Source: Pseudogemmobacter lacusdianii (GTDB lineage Bacteria; Pseudomonadota; Alphaproteobacteria; Rhodobacterales; Rhodobacteraceae). From it: 64,000 bases of DNA. The DNA lies in NCBI RefSeq assembly GCF_030848395.1, contig NZ_JAVDBT010000014.1, positions 54,967 to 118,966 on the forward strand, in the 5' to 3' direction. The notes below the pieces were generated by a model. That model had not been told where the DNA came from and searched no databases. It worked only from the letters and a program-made list of their open reading frames with translations. This document shows, in pieces, positions 9,451 through 18,712 of the stretch (its first letter is position 1; each line of letters begins with the position of its first letter). Position numbers and translations under genes: made by a program.

Positions 9451-10089
9451 ATGGCGTCCAAGAACCCCTTTGAATTTGATTTGCGCGTGAGTGCGGATAA
9501 AAAGCGCAAACAGGCCTCGCGCCGTGGCGCCTCGGCGGCCGTTGAGGCCTCGGGACGCGCTTGCGATCACCCCGGCGGCTGTGACAAGCCCGGCGCCTAT
9601 CGCGCGCCGAAATCGCCAGATTTGCTCGATGAGTTCTTCTGGTTCTGCAAGGATCACATCCGCGAATACAACCTGAAGTGGAACTTCTTCAACGGCACCA
9701 CCGATGAGGATTACCAAAAGATCGTCGACAAGGACCGCGTTTGGGAGCGCGAGACCAAGCCCTTCTCGCGTATTGGCGATGGCAATGCTTGGGCGCGCAT
9801 GGGGGTGAATGACCCGATGCAACTTCTGGGCGAGAATGCCACGATCAATCCGGGCGCGCAGCCGGCCTCGGGGGCCACGCGCAAGCTGCCCCCCTCTGAG
9901 CGCAAGGCGGTTGAGATTTTGGATGCGCGCGACACGATGACCAAGGCGGAAATCCGCAAGGCCTATAAACAGTTGATCAAGGTGCTGCACCCCGACATGA
10001 ACGGTGGTGACCGCAGCCAAGAAGAGCAGTTGCAAGAGGTGGTCTGGGCTTGGGATCAGATCAAGGACAGCCGCCACTTCCGCGATTAA
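9451..10089 (+). CDS. J-domain (DnaJ-like) protein next to cobS
   Basis: A 212-residue protein whose C-terminal 60 residues form a J-domain, with the HPD tripeptide in KVLHPDMNGGD that stimulates Hsp70 ATPase activity. The N-terminal 140 residues are alphaproteobacteria-specific, with a CDHPGGCDKPG segment containing two cysteines and a WFCKDHIREYN segment with a further Cys and His, so a small metal site is possible. The order J-domain gene, cobS, cobT hints that this co-chaperone assists cobaltochelatase assembly, but that is inference from position only. Confidence 0.88.
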   Translation: MASKNPFEFDLRVSADKKRKQASRRGASAAVEASGRACDHPGGCDKPGAYRAPKSPDLLDEFFWFCKDHIREYNLKWNFFNGTTDEDYQKIVDKDRVWERETKPFSRIGDGNAWARMGVNDPMQLLGENATINPGAQPASGATRKLPPSERKAVEILDARDTMTKAEIRKAYKQLIKVLHPDMNGGDRSQEEQLQEVVWAWDQIKDSRHFRD

Positions 10090-10095
10090 GGCTCC

Positions 10096-10115
10096 GGGGC
10101 GCGTTCAAGCGCCCC
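10096..10115 (+). terminator. Hairpin after the J-domain gene
   Basis: Seven-base arms GGGGCGC and GCGCCCC around a six-base loop, seven bases past the stop. It lacks a T-run, so it could be a weak terminator or an mRNA-stabilising stem before cobS. Confidence 0.4.
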
Positions 10116-10272
10116 AATGCCGCCCTCAACGGCTGATGCTTGGCGGCTCTGGACCGCGCATGACCGTAAAGGCAGGGATTTTTGCCGGCTCCCCTTGCGG
10201 CCCTGCCGTGAATGTTCCACAACTCGATGCGTTATGGCGCCCTGCGGGGGCGCGAGAGATCAGGACTTATCC

Positions 10273-11247
10273 ATGCTTGATGCTGTTGCGAAACCCACCG
10301 AGGAAATTTCTGTCCGTGACGTGTTCGGGATTGATACCGACATGCGGGTCAAGGGTTTCGCCGAGCGGACCGACCGGGTGCCCGAGATTGACCCGACCTA
10401 TAAATTCGATCCGGACACCACCTTGGCGATCTTGGCAGGCTTTGCCTATAACCGCCGCGTGATGATCCAAGGCTATCACGGCACCGGGAAATCGACCCAT
10501 ATCGAGCAAGTGGCCGCCCGACTGAACTGGCCTTGCGTGCGCGTCAACCTCGACAGCCACATCAGCCGGATCGACCTGATCGGCAAGGATGCGATCAAGC
10601 TGGAAGACGGCAAGCAGGTTACCAAATTCCACGAAGGTATCCTGCCTTGGGCTTTGCGCAACCCGGTTGCCATCGTCTTTGACGAATATGACGCCGGCCG
10701 CGCCGATGTGATGTTCGTGATCCAGCGCGTGCTGGAGCATGATGGCAAGCTGACGCTCTTGGACCAAAACGAAATCATCACCCCCCACCCGTCGTTCCGC
10801 CTCTTTGCAACGGCGAACACTGTGGGTCTGGGCGACACCACCGGCCTTTACCACGGCACCCAACAGATCAACCAAGCCCAGATGGACCGCTGGTCGCTGG
10901 TCGCCACGCTGAACTACCTCAGCCATGATGCCGAGGCCGCGATCATTCTGGCCAAGAACCCCCATTACAACACCGCTGAGGGCCGCAAGGAAATCAGCCA
11001 GATGGTGACCGTGGCGGATCTGACCCGAACCGCCTTCATCAATGGCGATCTCTCGACCGTGATGAGCCCGCGGACCGTGCTCAACTGGGCCGAGAATGCG
11101 CGGATCTTCCGCAACATCGGCTATGCCTTCCGGCTCTCCTTCCTCAACAAATGCGACGAGCTTGAGCGCCAGACCGTGGCCGAGTTCTATCAGCGCTGCT
11201 TTGCGGAAGAGCTGCCCGAAAGCGCTGCCAGCATGGCGATGAAGTGA
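10273..11247 (+). CDS. cobS: Cobaltochelatase subunit CobS (AAA+ ATPase)
   Basis: CobS is the AAA+ motor that, with CobT and CobN, inserts Co(II) into hydrogenobyrinic acid a,c-diamide in the aerobic cobalamin pathway. The 324 residues carry Walker [10 protein letters not shown] (67-75) and Walker B IVFDEYD (134-140), followed by the sensor region [14 protein letters not shown]. The start MLDAVAK at 10273 gives the family length; the longer ORF from 10117 lacks support. cobT follows after a 190-base gap with large stem-loops, while cobN is not in the window. Confidence 0.95.
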   Translation: MLDAVAKPTEEISVRDVFGIDTDMRVKGFAERTDRVPEIDPTYKFDPDTTLAILAGFAYNRRVMIQGYHGTGKSTHIEQVAARLNWPCVRVNLDSHISRIDLIGKDAIKLEDGKQVTKFHEGILPWALRNPVAIVFDEYDAGRADVMFVIQRVLEHDGKLTLLDQNEIITPHPSFRLFATANTVGLGDTTGLYHGTQQINQAQMDRWSLVATLNYLSHDAEAAIILAKNPHYNTAEGRKEISQMVTVADLTRTAFINGDLSTVMSPRTVLNWAENARIFRNIGYAFRLSFLNKCDELERQTVAEFYQRCFAEELPESAASMAMK

Positions 11248-11253
11248 AGTAAC

Positions 11254-11377
11254 GGGGGCTCTGCCCCCACGGCCTGCGGCCTCCCCCGGGATATTTCCAG
11301 ACAGAAAATAGGACCGTTTCCTTTCATTTTCTGCCCTCAAATATCCTCGGGGGGTCCGGGGGGCGAAGCGCCCCCGG
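11254..11377. repeat. Stem-loop array between cobS and cobT
   Basis: Three hairpins lie in a row. GGGGGC-TCT-GCCCCC is at 11254-11268. A long imperfect stem pairs 11283-11309 with 11326-11353 (CCCCCGGGATATTT against AAATATCCTCGGGGG). CCGGGGGGCG-AAG-CGCCCCCGG lies near 11356-11377. The long stem contains the GGATATTT motif found in the other intergenic repeats. It may reduce or time transcription from cobS into cobT. Confidence 0.6.
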
Positions 11378-11437
11378 CCTTCTTTCAAACGCGGGCATTT
11401 CCTTGCCTAAATTTTCTGCCGGTGACAGGGTCGATCC

Positions 11438-13306
11438 ATGAGCAAGCCCTCCGATAACCCCGCCGATCCTTTCAAAAAGGCTCTGGCCGAGGCCACCCGC
11501 ACGATGGCGGATGACCCGGAAATGGCGGTCTCTTACTCCGTCGATCCGCCGGGGATGAACAAAGAAGGCGTGCGCCTGCCGCAGGTCAGCCGCCGGATGA
11601 CCCGCGATGAGGTTCTGCTGGCGCGTGGCACGGCGGATGCCTTTGCGCTGCGCCGCAAATATCATGACGAAGCTGTTGCCTCGCGCTATGCGCCGACGGG
11701 TCCGCTTGCCCGCGATATCTATGACGCGATGGAGACCGCCCGCGTCGAGGCGATGGGCGCGCGCTACATGCCCGGCACCGCAGGCAATATCGACGCCAAG
11801 ATCGGCCATGAGGCCGAGCGTAAGGGCTATGCCCAGATCACCAATCCGCAAGATGCCCCCTTGCCCGTGGCTGCGGGCTATCTGGTGCGTCATCTCGCCA
11901 GCGGGCGCGATCTGCCGAAGGGCGCGCAGAATGTCATGAGCCTCTGGCGCGGCTTCATCGAAGACCAAGCCGGCGGCACGCTGGAAAACCTTGACCACGT
12001 TCTGGCCGATCAAGCCGCCTTCGCGCGGCTCGCGCGCAAGGTGATCTCGGACCTCGGCTATGGCGATCAACTGGGCGACGACCCGGACCGCCCAGACGAG
12101 GATGAGGCCGGCGACGAGGCCGAGGAAGATCAAGAAAGCCCCGAATCCTCGGGCGAGGATGAACAAGAATCAGAGGAATCCGAGGCCAGCCCTGAGCAGT
12201 CTCAGGAAGAGCAGCAAGACCAAAGCCAAGCGCAAGTCACCATGGAAGACAGCGCGGATATGGAGCAAGGCGATGAGACGGAGCAGCCGGAAGGCGAAGC
12301 CCCGCTTGAGCCGCCGCCCCCTGCTGCGCATTCCGATGCCGACCCGAATTATGTCGTCTATGCCACGGAATTTGACGAAGAAATCCGCGCTGAGGATTTG
12401 GCCGAACCGGCCGAATTGGAACGCCTGCGCGCCTATCTTGACCAGCAACTCGAGCCCCTGAAGGGCGCCGTCAGCCGTCTGGCCAATAAGCTACAACGCC
12501 GCTTGCAGGCGCAACAAAACCGCTCTTGGCTCTTTGATCTGGAAGAGGGCGTTTTGGATGCCGGGCGTCTGGCCCGCGTTGTCGCCAACCCGACCACGCC
12601 CTTGTCCTTCAAATGGGAAAAGGACACCGAGTTCCGCGACACGGTGGTCACGCTTCTCATCGACAATTCAGGCTCGATGCGCGGCCGTCCGATCTCGATC
12701 GCGGCGATCTGCGCCGATGTTCTGGCCCGCACGCTTGAGCGTTGCCAAGTGAAGACCGAGATCCTTGGCTTCACCACGCGCGCTTGGAAAGGCGGTCAAA
12801 GCCGCGAGCGCTGGCTGGCCAATGGTCGCCCACAGCAGCCCGGTCGTCTGAACGATCTGCGCCACATCATCTATAAATCCGCCGATGCGCCCTGGCGTCG
12901 GGTGCGGCCGAACCTTGGCCTGATGATGAAAGAGGGCTTGCTGAAGGAAAACATCGACGGTGAGGCCTTGGAATGGGCGCACCGCCGCATGGCCAGCCGC
13001 CCCGAGGCGCGCAAGATCCTGATGGTGATCAGCGATGGCGCGCCGGTTGATGACTCGACGCTTTCGGTGAACCCCGCGAATTATCTGGAAAAACACCTGC
13101 GCGATGTGATCGCCATGGTCGAGAAGATGCGCCGGGTTGAGCTGATTGCCATCGGCATCGGCCATGATGTGACGCGCTACTATAACCGCGCCGTCACCAT
13201 CACCGATGTCGAGCAATTGGCCGGGGCGATGACCGAGCAGCTTGCGAGCCTTTTCGACAGCGATCCCAAGGCGCAAAAGCGTGGCGGGATGCGGCGGGCG
13301 GGCTAA
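11438..13306 (+). CDS. cobT: Cobaltochelatase subunit CobT
   Basis: Partner of CobS in the cytoplasmic cobaltochelatase. The 622 residues show the standard architecture: an N-terminal helical domain, a very acidic low-complexity linker at about residues 210-300 (runs of Glu, Asp, Gln and Ser), and a C-terminal von Willebrand A domain with the MIDAS metal site DNSGSM starting at D409. The start ATG at 11438 gives [16 protein letters not shown], typical of CobT. The linker is expected to be disordered. It is probably co-expressed with cobS despite the structured 190-base gap. Confidence 0.95.
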   Translation: MSKPSDNPADPFKKALAEATRTMADDPEMAVSYSVDPPGMNKEGVRLPQVSRRMTRDEVLLARGTADAFALRRKYHDEAVASRYAPTGPLARDIYDAMETARVEAMGARYMPGTAGNIDAKIGHEAERKGYAQITNPQDAPLPVAAGYLVRHLASGRDLPKGAQNVMSLWRGFIEDQAGGTLENLDHVLADQAAFARLARKVISDLGYGDQLGDDPDRPDEDEAGDEAEEDQESPESSGEDEQESEESEASPEQSQEEQQDQSQAQVTMEDSADMEQGDETEQPEGEAPLEPPPPAAHSDADPNYVVYATEFDEEIRAEDLAEPAELERLRAYLDQQLEPLKGAVSRLANKLQRRLQAQQNRSWLFDLEEGVLDAGRLARVVANPTTPLSFKWEKDTEFRDTVVTLLIDNSGSMRGRPISIAAICADVLARTLERCQVKTEILGFTTRAWKGGQSRERWLANGRPQQPGRLNDLRHIIYKSADAPWRRVRPNLGLMMKEGLLKENIDGEALEWAHRRMASRPEARKILMVISDGAPVDDSTLSVNPANYLEKHLRDVIAMVEKMRRVELIAIGIGHDVTRYYNRAVTITDVEQLAGAMTEQLASLFDSDPKAQKRGGMRRAG

Positions 13307-13351
13307 GCCTCTGCCCTGGGGGCGTTCATAAAAGAAGAAGGGTCTTTGCCC

Positions 13352-15145
13352 ATGTTTCAGACCTTTGACAGCCAAGCCTCGCCGGATCAGGGGCCGCCGC
13401 GCCTTGCCGCTTTGCGCCAAGCGCTCAGCGCTTCGGGTCTGGCCGGGTTCATCGTGCCGCGTTCGGATGTGCACCAAGGCGAATATGTCGCCAAGCGCGA
13501 TGAGCGGTTGCAATGGCTGACGGGCTTCACCGGCTCGGCGGGCTTCTGCATCGTGCTGCCTGAAATCGCAGGCGTCTTCATCGATGGCCGCTACCGCACG
13601 CAAGTGAAGGCGCAAGTGGCGCTTTCGGATTACACCCCAGTGCCTTGGCCCGAGGTGCGCCCCGGCGACTGGCTGCGCGAGAACCTCAGCTCGGGCGTCG
13701 TGGGCTTTGACCCTTGGCTGCACAGCGCCGAAGAGATCGCCCGTATCCGCGAGGCGCTGGCTGGCACGGCAGTCACCTTGGCCAGCTCGGCCAATTTGAT
13801 CGACGCGATTTGGCCCGACCAACCTGCCCCGCCGATGGCCCCCGCCTTCGTGCACCCCGATGCTTTGGCGGGCGAAACCAGCGCCGAGAAGCGCCAGCGT
13901 CTCTCCGAGGGCCTACGCGCCCAAGGTCAGCGCGCCGCCGTGATCACTTTGCCGGATTCATTGTGCTGGCTTTTGAACCTGCGCGGCGGGGATGTGCCGC
14001 GCAACCCGATCCTGCATGGCTTTGCCATCCTGCACGACGATGGCAAGGTGACACTTTTCGCCGAGGCGCAGAAGATCAACAACGAGGTTCGAGCCCAGCT
14101 TGGCCCGGATGTGACCCTTGCCCAACCCTCCGATTTCGCCGCCGCTCTGCGCGGGCTGCAAGGTCCGGTGCGCATCGATCACAGCACCGCCCCCCTCGCC
14201 GTCTCCGAGATCCTGACCGAGGCCGGGATCGCCTTCGTCTGGGGCGATGACCCCTGCCGACTGCCGAAAGCGCGCAAGACCGCCGCCGAGATCCAAGGCA
14301 TGCGCGAGGCGCATCTGCGCGACGGCGCGGCGATGGTTGAGTTCCTCTATTGGCTTGACCAGCAGCCGCTCGAGACGGTGACCGAGATTGATGTGGTGCG
14401 CGCGCTGGAAGGCTTCCGCCGCGCCACCAATGCGCTGCATGACATCAGTTTTGACACGATCAGCGGTGCGGGTCCAAACGGCGCAGTGATCCATTACCGG
14501 GTGACCGAAGAGACCAACCGGGTCCTTTCCCGCAACGAGCTCCTTTTGGTGGATTCTGGCGCGCAATACCTCGACGGCACCACCGATATCACCCGGACCA
14601 TGCCGATCGGCGATCCGGGGGATGAGGCACGGATCTGCTACACGCGCGTCTTGCAAGGCATGATCGCGGTTTCGCGGGCACGCTGGCCGGTAGGACTTGC
14701 GGGTCGCGATCTCGACCCCTTGGCCCGCTATCCGCTTTGGGTTGAAGGGCAAGACTTCAACCACGGCACCGGCCACGGCGTCGGCGCGTTCCTCAGCGTG
14801 CATGAAGGCCCCCAGCGGCTGAGCCGCAGCTCGGAAGTGCCACTGGAGCCGGGGATGATCCTGTCAAATGAGCCGGGCTATTACCGCGAGGGCGCTTTCG
14901 GCATCCGGCTGGAAAACCTGATCGTGGTGCAAGAGGCCCCAGCTTTGGGCGACAACCGCCCGCAGCTGAACTTCGAGACGCTGACCTTCGTGCCCTTCGA
15001 CCGCCGCCTGATCCTGGCCGAGGCGCTGTCGCCCGGTGAGCGGCTTTGGATCAACGCCTACCATGCCGAGGTGCTGGCGAAGCTGCAGTCCCGGCTCTCG
15101 GCCCCGGCATTGGCATGGACCCAAGCCGCCTGCGCGCCGCTGTAA
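13352..15145 (+). CDS. Xaa-Pro aminopeptidase (M24B metallopeptidase)
   Basis: Removes the N-terminal residue from peptides with proline at position two. This is the long form (597 residues) with two N-terminal creatinase-like domains and a C-terminal pita-bread catalytic domain. All five metal ligands can be placed: D401 and D412 (VDSGAQYLDGTTDITR), H475 within FNHGTGHGVG, E507 in NEPGYY and E521 in IRLENL. ATG at 13352 is preferred to the TTG at 13346; AAAGAAGAAGGG precedes it. The gene stands alone and ends at a strong terminator. Confidence 0.93.
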   Translation: MFQTFDSQASPDQGPPRLAALRQALSASGLAGFIVPRSDVHQGEYVAKRDERLQWLTGFTGSAGFCIVLPEIAGVFIDGRYRTQVKAQVALSDYTPVPWPEVRPGDWLRENLSSGVVGFDPWLHSAEEIARIREALAGTAVTLASSANLIDAIWPDQPAPPMAPAFVHPDALAGETSAEKRQRLSEGLRAQGQRAAVITLPDSLCWLLNLRGGDVPRNPILHGFAILHDDGKVTLFAEAQKINNEVRAQLGPDVTLAQPSDFAAALRGLQGPVRIDHSTAPLAVSEILTEAGIAFVWGDDPCRLPKARKTAAEIQGMREAHLRDGAAMVEFLYWLDQQPLETVTEIDVVRALEGFRRATNALHDISFDTISGAGPNGAVIHYRVTEETNRVLSRNELLLVDSGAQYLDGTTDITRTMPIGDPGDEARICYTRVLQGMIAVSRARWPVGLAGRDLDPLARYPLWVEGQDFNHGTGHGVGAFLSVHEGPQRLSRSSEVPLEPGMILSNEPGYYREGAFGIRLENLIVVQEAPALGDNRPQLNFETLTFVPFDRRLILAEALSPGERLWINAYHAEVLAKLQSRLSAPALAWTQAACAPL

Positions 15146-15158
15146 TCGGCCCGAATGC

Positions 15159-15187
15159 AAAACGGCGGGGATTGCCCCGCCGTTTTT
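15159..15187. terminator. Strong bidirectional rho-independent terminator
   Basis: AAAACGGCGGGG pairs with CCCCGCCGTTTT around ATTG and is followed by a T-run; the 5' A-run serves as a T-run for the opposite strand. It separates the convergent aminopeptidase and sufE genes. Confidence 0.87.
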
Positions 15188-15197
15188 AAGCCCTCGC

Positions 15198-15608
15198 TCA
15201 GACCGCCTCTGCCGCGGTTTGGCGGATCCGCTCCACCATCGCCCGCACCCCATTGGAGCGCTGCGCCGAAAGGTGATCATTCAGCCCCAAGCGGCCAAGC
15301 TCCGCCGGTGCATCAACCGCGGCCACTTCAGCCACCGGCAGCCCGGCGTAAAGCGCATGCAGAACCGCGATCAGCCCTCGCACGATCATCGCATCGCTGT
15401 CGCCTTGGAAATCAAACCGACCGTCGGTGATTTGCGGGCGCAGCCAAACTTGGCTCGCGCAGCCATCAACCTTATAGGCCGCAACCTTGAACGTGTCCTC
15501 CAAGGCAGGCATGGCGCGGCCAAGCTCGATCACATGGCGGTAGCGCTCTTCCCAATCCTCAAGGAAGTCAAAGGTTTCGGCAATATCCTCAAACGCGGCA
15601 GTGGCCAT
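15198..15608 (-). CDS. sufE: SufE-family cysteine desulfuration protein
   Basis: SufE accepts persulfide sulfur from the SufS cysteine desulfurase for iron-sulfur cluster assembly. The 136 residues have the active-site cysteine C50 in YKVDGCASQVWL, equivalent to Cys51 of the E. coli protein, and the C-terminal GLNDHLSAQRSNGVRAMVERI helix region. The start MATAAFED at 15608 is set by AAGGAG eight bases upstream; a much longer in-frame ORF to 16187 has no support and overlaps the next gene. The other suf genes are not in the window. Confidence 0.93.
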   Translation of the reverse strand: MATAAFEDIAETFDFLEDWEERYRHVIELGRAMPALEDTFKVAAYKVDGCASQVWLRPQITDGRFDFQGDSDAMIVRGLIAVLHALYAGLPVAEVAAVDAPAELGRLGLNDHLSAQRSNGVRAMVERIRQTAAEAV

Positions 15609-15734
15609 CGAAATTCTCCTTGCCCCCGAGGTAGTGGCTGCGCTGCAATCTGTCCAGAGGCGCAGATCTTGGCATCCGCGCTTTTCAAAAGCTGCGCCAT
15701 GCGCTAGCCAAGAGCGAACAGCCGGAGTCCTTGC

Positions 15735-16220
15735 ATGAACCTGCCCACCTCTCTGCGCCCCCAGCATCTGCGTCCAGCGCTGCTCGGCCTTTGCCTGACC
15801 TTTGGCCTTGCGGCTTGCGGCGGCTTCGGTGCCAGCAAATTCAACCCAATGAATTGGTTCGGCGGCTCGCAAGAGGTGCAAAAGGAGGCCCTGCCCGCCG
15901 CTGCGCCCGACTACCGCGCCCTTGTGCAACAGGTGATCAGCCTCGATATCGACGAGGTGCCCGGCGGCGCCATCATCCGCGCAACCGGCCTGCCCCCCAC
16001 CCAAGGCTACTGGCAGGCGGAATTGGTGCCGCAACCCGTGGATGCCAACGGCCGTTTGGTGCTGGAGTTCCGCGCCTTCCCGCCGGTCAAAGCCAGCAAT
16101 TCCGGCACCGCGCCCTCGCGCGAAGTCGTAGTGGCGCTTTACCTTTCCAACTACAAACTGAACGCGATCCGCGAAATCGTGGTCCAAGGCGAAGCCAACG
16201 CCCGCTCTGTGCGCCGCTGA
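15735..16220 (+). CDS. Small hypothetical lipoprotein, 161 aa
   Basis: An N-terminal signal peptide ends in a lipobox LAAC with Cys28, so the protein should be lipid-anchored; the residues after Cys (GGFGA) do not signal inner-membrane retention. After a flexible spacer with the SKFNPMNWFGGS segment comes a compact beta-rich domain of about 105 residues (VPGGAIIRATGLPPTQGYWQ and LVLEFRAFPP are typical parts). I do not know its function. NPMNWFG-type spacers occur in Rhodobacterales lipoproteins. It is divergent from sufE and convergent with rnd. Confidence 0.8.
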   Translation: MNLPTSLRPQHLRPALLGLCLTFGLAACGGFGASKFNPMNWFGGSQEVQKEALPAAAPDYRALVQQVISLDIDEVPGGAIIRATGLPPTQGYWQAELVPQPVDANGRLVLEFRAFPPVKASNSGTAPSREVVVALYLSNYKLNAIREIVVQGEANARSVRR

Positions 16221-16273
16221 CTGCCCGCCGCCGCATCAACGCGGCGGCATCGCCTTTGGCAGGCGTCGATTTT

Positions 16274-16350
16274 GAGTATTTAGATCAAGATGAAAGGGGC
16301 AGAAATGCCCCTCTTTCAGAACATAAATCTCCCCGCCGGAGGCGGCTTCG
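16274..16350. terminator. Terminator region with two repeat elements between the lipoprotein gene and rnd
   Basis: A hairpin, GGGGCA-GAAA-TGCCCC at 16296-16311, is flanked by A and T runs and serves both convergent genes. Just before it, 16274-16294 is a 21-base string found again exactly at 23270-23290 (GAGTATTTAGATC then AAGATGAA). Just after it lies a reverse-oriented copy of the CCTCCGGCGGGGA repeat seen at 4817 and 8996. Confidence 0.7.
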
Positions 16351-16417
16351 AGCCGGTTGCGCGGGAACCGCGCAGAGGCGAGACAAAAAGCTTGCGCCTG
16401 AAAGGCGCGCCTTTTGA

Positions 16418-17575
16418 TTAAAGATAGACCACGCGCACTTCGGTGCCTTTGGCCGACAAAGCCACTTCGCCACTGCAAAGCCGCAAGGCATCAGAGCCGA
16501 AAGCATCGCGGCGCCAACCGGTGAGGGCTGCGACATCCCGGCTGCCAGCGGCAATCGCATCAAGCTCGGCCGCCGAAGCGATCAGGCGCGGCGCCACGCC
16601 AAGGCTTTCCGATTTCGCCTTCAAAAGCACGCGCAGCAGATCGGCCAAGGCGCCATTGACCTGCGGCTGATCCTTGGCGGGATCGACTTTCGGCATATCT
16701 TCAGGCCGCATCTCGAGGCCTGCCTTCACCGCTGCCAGAATGCCATCGGCAATCTCCGGCTTGCGGCCCTCGCGCAGCAAGAGCCGCGAGCGGCCCAGCT
16801 CTTCGATATTCGTGGGCCGGGTCGAGGCCAGCTCCAAGAGCGCATCATCTTTCATCACCCGGCTGCGCGGCACATTCTGCGCCTGCGCATAGGCCTCGCG
16901 GAAGCGTGCAAGCTCTTTCACCACCGCCAAGAAGCGCCCCGAGGAGGTGCGGGTTTTGATCCTGAGCCAAGCTTCGGCCGGCACCACCGTATAGGTCGCG
17001 GGATCGGTCAGGATAGACAACTCTTCTTCCACCCAAGGGCTGCGCTTGTTCTTGGCCAGTTGTGCGGCAAGCCATTCGTAGATCACCCGTAGATGGGTGA
17101 CATCGGCCAAAGCGTAATCCTTTTGCGCTTGGCTCAAGGGGCGGCGCGACCAATCGGTGAAGCGGCTGGTCTTATCGAGATTGGCTTTCGCGATGCGCTT
17201 CACCAGCGTCTCATAGCCGACCTGCTCGCCAAAGCCGCAGACCATTGCCGCGACTTGGGTGTCAAACAAGGGCTTCGGGAAGACCCCACCTTCGACGAAG
17301 AATATCTCAAGATCCTGCCGGGCCGCATGGAAGACCTTGACCGTCGCCTCATGGCGAAAAAGGTCGTAAAGCGGTTCGAGGCTCATGCCCTCGCCCTCGA
17401 TCGGGTCGATCAGCACCGCATCGCCATCCTTACCGGGCAGCGCCATCTGGATCAGGCAGAGCTTCGACCAATAGGTCCGCTCGCGCAGAAACTCGGTATC
17501 GATGGTGACATAGGGTTGGGTCTTGGCCGCTTCACAAAAGCTGGCAAGCTCTTCCGTCGTGGTGATCGTGCGCAT
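16418..17575 (-). CDS. rnd: Ribonuclease D
   Basis: 3'-to-5' exoribonuclease involved in tRNA 3' maturation. The 385 residues show the DEDD exonuclease domain (first motif VTIDTEFLRERTYW with D26 and E28; later HAARQDLEIF and the DVTHL motif), followed by one HRDC-like domain and a C-terminal region. The start MRTITTTEEL at 17575 is the family start; the in-frame extension to 17992 runs across the divergent gene and is rejected. No SD consensus is obvious. Confidence 0.94.
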   Translation of the reverse strand: MRTITTTEELASFCEAAKTQPYVTIDTEFLRERTYWSKLCLIQMALPGKDGDAVLIDPIEGEGMSLEPLYDLFRHEATVKVFHAARQDLEIFFVEGGVFPKPLFDTQVAAMVCGFGEQVGYETLVKRIAKANLDKTSRFTDWSRRPLSQAQKDYALADVTHLRVIYEWLAAQLAKNKRSPWVEEELSILTDPATYTVVPAEAWLRIKTRTSSGRFLAVVKELARFREAYAQAQNVPRSRVMKDDALLELASTRPTNIEELGRSRLLLREGRKPEIADGILAAVKAGLEMRPEDMPKVDPAKDQPQVNGALADLLRVLLKAKSESLGVAPRLIASAAELDAIAAGSRDVAALTGWRRDAFGSDALRLCSGEVALSAKGTEVRVVYL

Positions 17576-17706
17576 GGGCCGTCCTGTGGCAGGTGCGGGG
17601 TCATCCCGCAAATTGCATCCGCTATAGGGGTTAGGATGGCAAAAGAAAACCCAAGGCCGGAAGATCGCTTGCAAGTGCCGCCCCCGCGTGACTTCTATGC
17701 GGCGTT

Positions 17707-18090
17707 TTGCATAAAGTGGAGGCAGAGTTGCGCTGGCTGTGGTTGACCCTTGGTCTGGTGTTTTTGGGCATCGGGCTGGTTGGAGTGGTCTTGCCCGTGC
17801 TGCCGACGACGCCGTTTTTGCTGATCGCCACGGCGGCCTTCGCCAAATCCTCGCCCCGGCTGCACGCCTGGCTCTTGGCGCATCCAACGCTGGGGCCGCC
17901 GATCCGGAGCTGGCAAGAGCATGGTGCAATTTCCAGAAATGCCAAACGCTTGGCCACCGGCACGATGGCAGCGACCTTCGCGGTCTCGGCACTCGTTGGG
18001 CTGCCTTGGCAGGCGCTTTTGGGCCAAGCTTTGCTCATGGGGATCGGCGCGGCCTTTATCCTCACGCGCCCCGCGGGGCCCAAGGGCTGA
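17707..18090 (+). CDS. DUF454 (YbaN-type) inner-membrane protein
   Basis: A 127-residue membrane protein of the YbaN/DUF454 family. The N-terminal half has the family hallmark GIGLVGVVLPVLPTTPFLL followed by FAKSSPRLHAWLLAHP and the RSWQEHGAISRNAK loop; the C-terminal half has two more hydrophobic segments. Three or four transmembrane helices are expected. The start is uncertain: TTG at 17707 or GTG at 17716, with no in-frame ATG near the N-terminus. Function of the family is unknown. It is divergent from rnd and convergent with purN. Confidence 0.85.
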   Translation: MHKVEAELRWLWLTLGLVFLGIGLVGVVLPVLPTTPFLLIATAAFAKSSPRLHAWLLAHPTLGPPIRSWQEHGAISRNAKRLATGTMAATFAVSALVGLPWQALLGQALLMGIGAAFILTRPAGPKG

Positions 18091-18096
18091 GGCCCC
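18075..18096 (+). terminator. Terminator hairpin at the end of the DUF454 gene
   Basis: GGGGCC and GGCCCC pair across the stop codon with a ten-base loop, followed by ACCTTTCTTGTTT. Confidence 0.5.
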
Positions 18097-18121
18097 ACCT
18101 TTCTTGTTTAAGTATACCAGT

Positions 18122-18712
18122 TTAGCTTAAATAGACCGGGCTGCGGTCACCGGAGGCATAGCGGCGCAGCACCTGCGGATAGAGCTTGTGCTCCATTACC
18201 AAAACCCTTGCGGCAAGTGCCTCAGCGGTATCGCCTTGCAACACCGGCACGCGCGCTTGGCCCAGAAGCGGGCCCGCGTCGAGCTCGGCCGTCACCTCAT
18301 GCACCGAGCAGCCCGCCTCAATATCGCCCGCATCCAAAGCGCGCTGATGGGTGTGAAGGCCCGGATATTTCGGCAAAAGCGAGGGGTGGATGTTGAGCAT
18401 CCGGCCCTCAAACTGGCGCACGAAACTGGGGGTCAGCACCCGCATAAAACCCGCAAGGCAGATGATATCGGGCTCAGCCGCCAGAATGGGCTGCAAAAGC
18501 GCTGCCTCAAAGGCCGCGCGGTCTTTGCCGAAATTGCGATGATCGACCGAAGCCACTGGCACACCTAAAGCCGCTGCTTTGGCCAGCCCCGAAGCCTCGG
18601 GGTCATTCGAGGCGACCAGCACCGGCCGCGCCGGGTGATCGCCCACCATGCTTTCCACCAGCCGCAGCATGTTCGAGCCGCCGCCGGAGATCAGCAGCGC
18701 GACGCGTTTCAC
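18122..18712 (-). CDS. purN: Phosphoribosylglycinamide formyltransferase
   Basis: Transfers the formyl group of 10-formyl-THF to GAR, the third step of de novo purine synthesis. The 196 residues have the phosphate-binding GGGSN loop (10-14) and the catalytic trio N107, H109 ([12 protein letters not shown]) and D145 ([10 protein letters not shown]), matching N106, H108 and D144 of E. coli PurN. The start codon overlaps the purM stop by four bases (ATGA), so translation is coupled to purM. Cytoplasmic. Confidence 0.96.
   Translation of the reverse strand: MKRVALLISGGGSNMLRLVESMVGDHPARPVLVASNDPEASGLAKAAALGVPVASVDHRNFGKDRAAFEAALLQPILAAEPDIICLAGFMRVLTPSFVRQFEGRMLNIHPSLLPKYPGLHTHQRALDAGDIEAGCSVHEVTAELDAGPLLGQARVPVLQGDTAEALAARVLVMEHKLYPQVLRRYASGDRSPVYLS

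Noticed and set aside
15609..16187. N-terminal extension of sufE
   Set aside because: Runs through the divergent lipoprotein gene; the real start has a good ribosome site at 15608.
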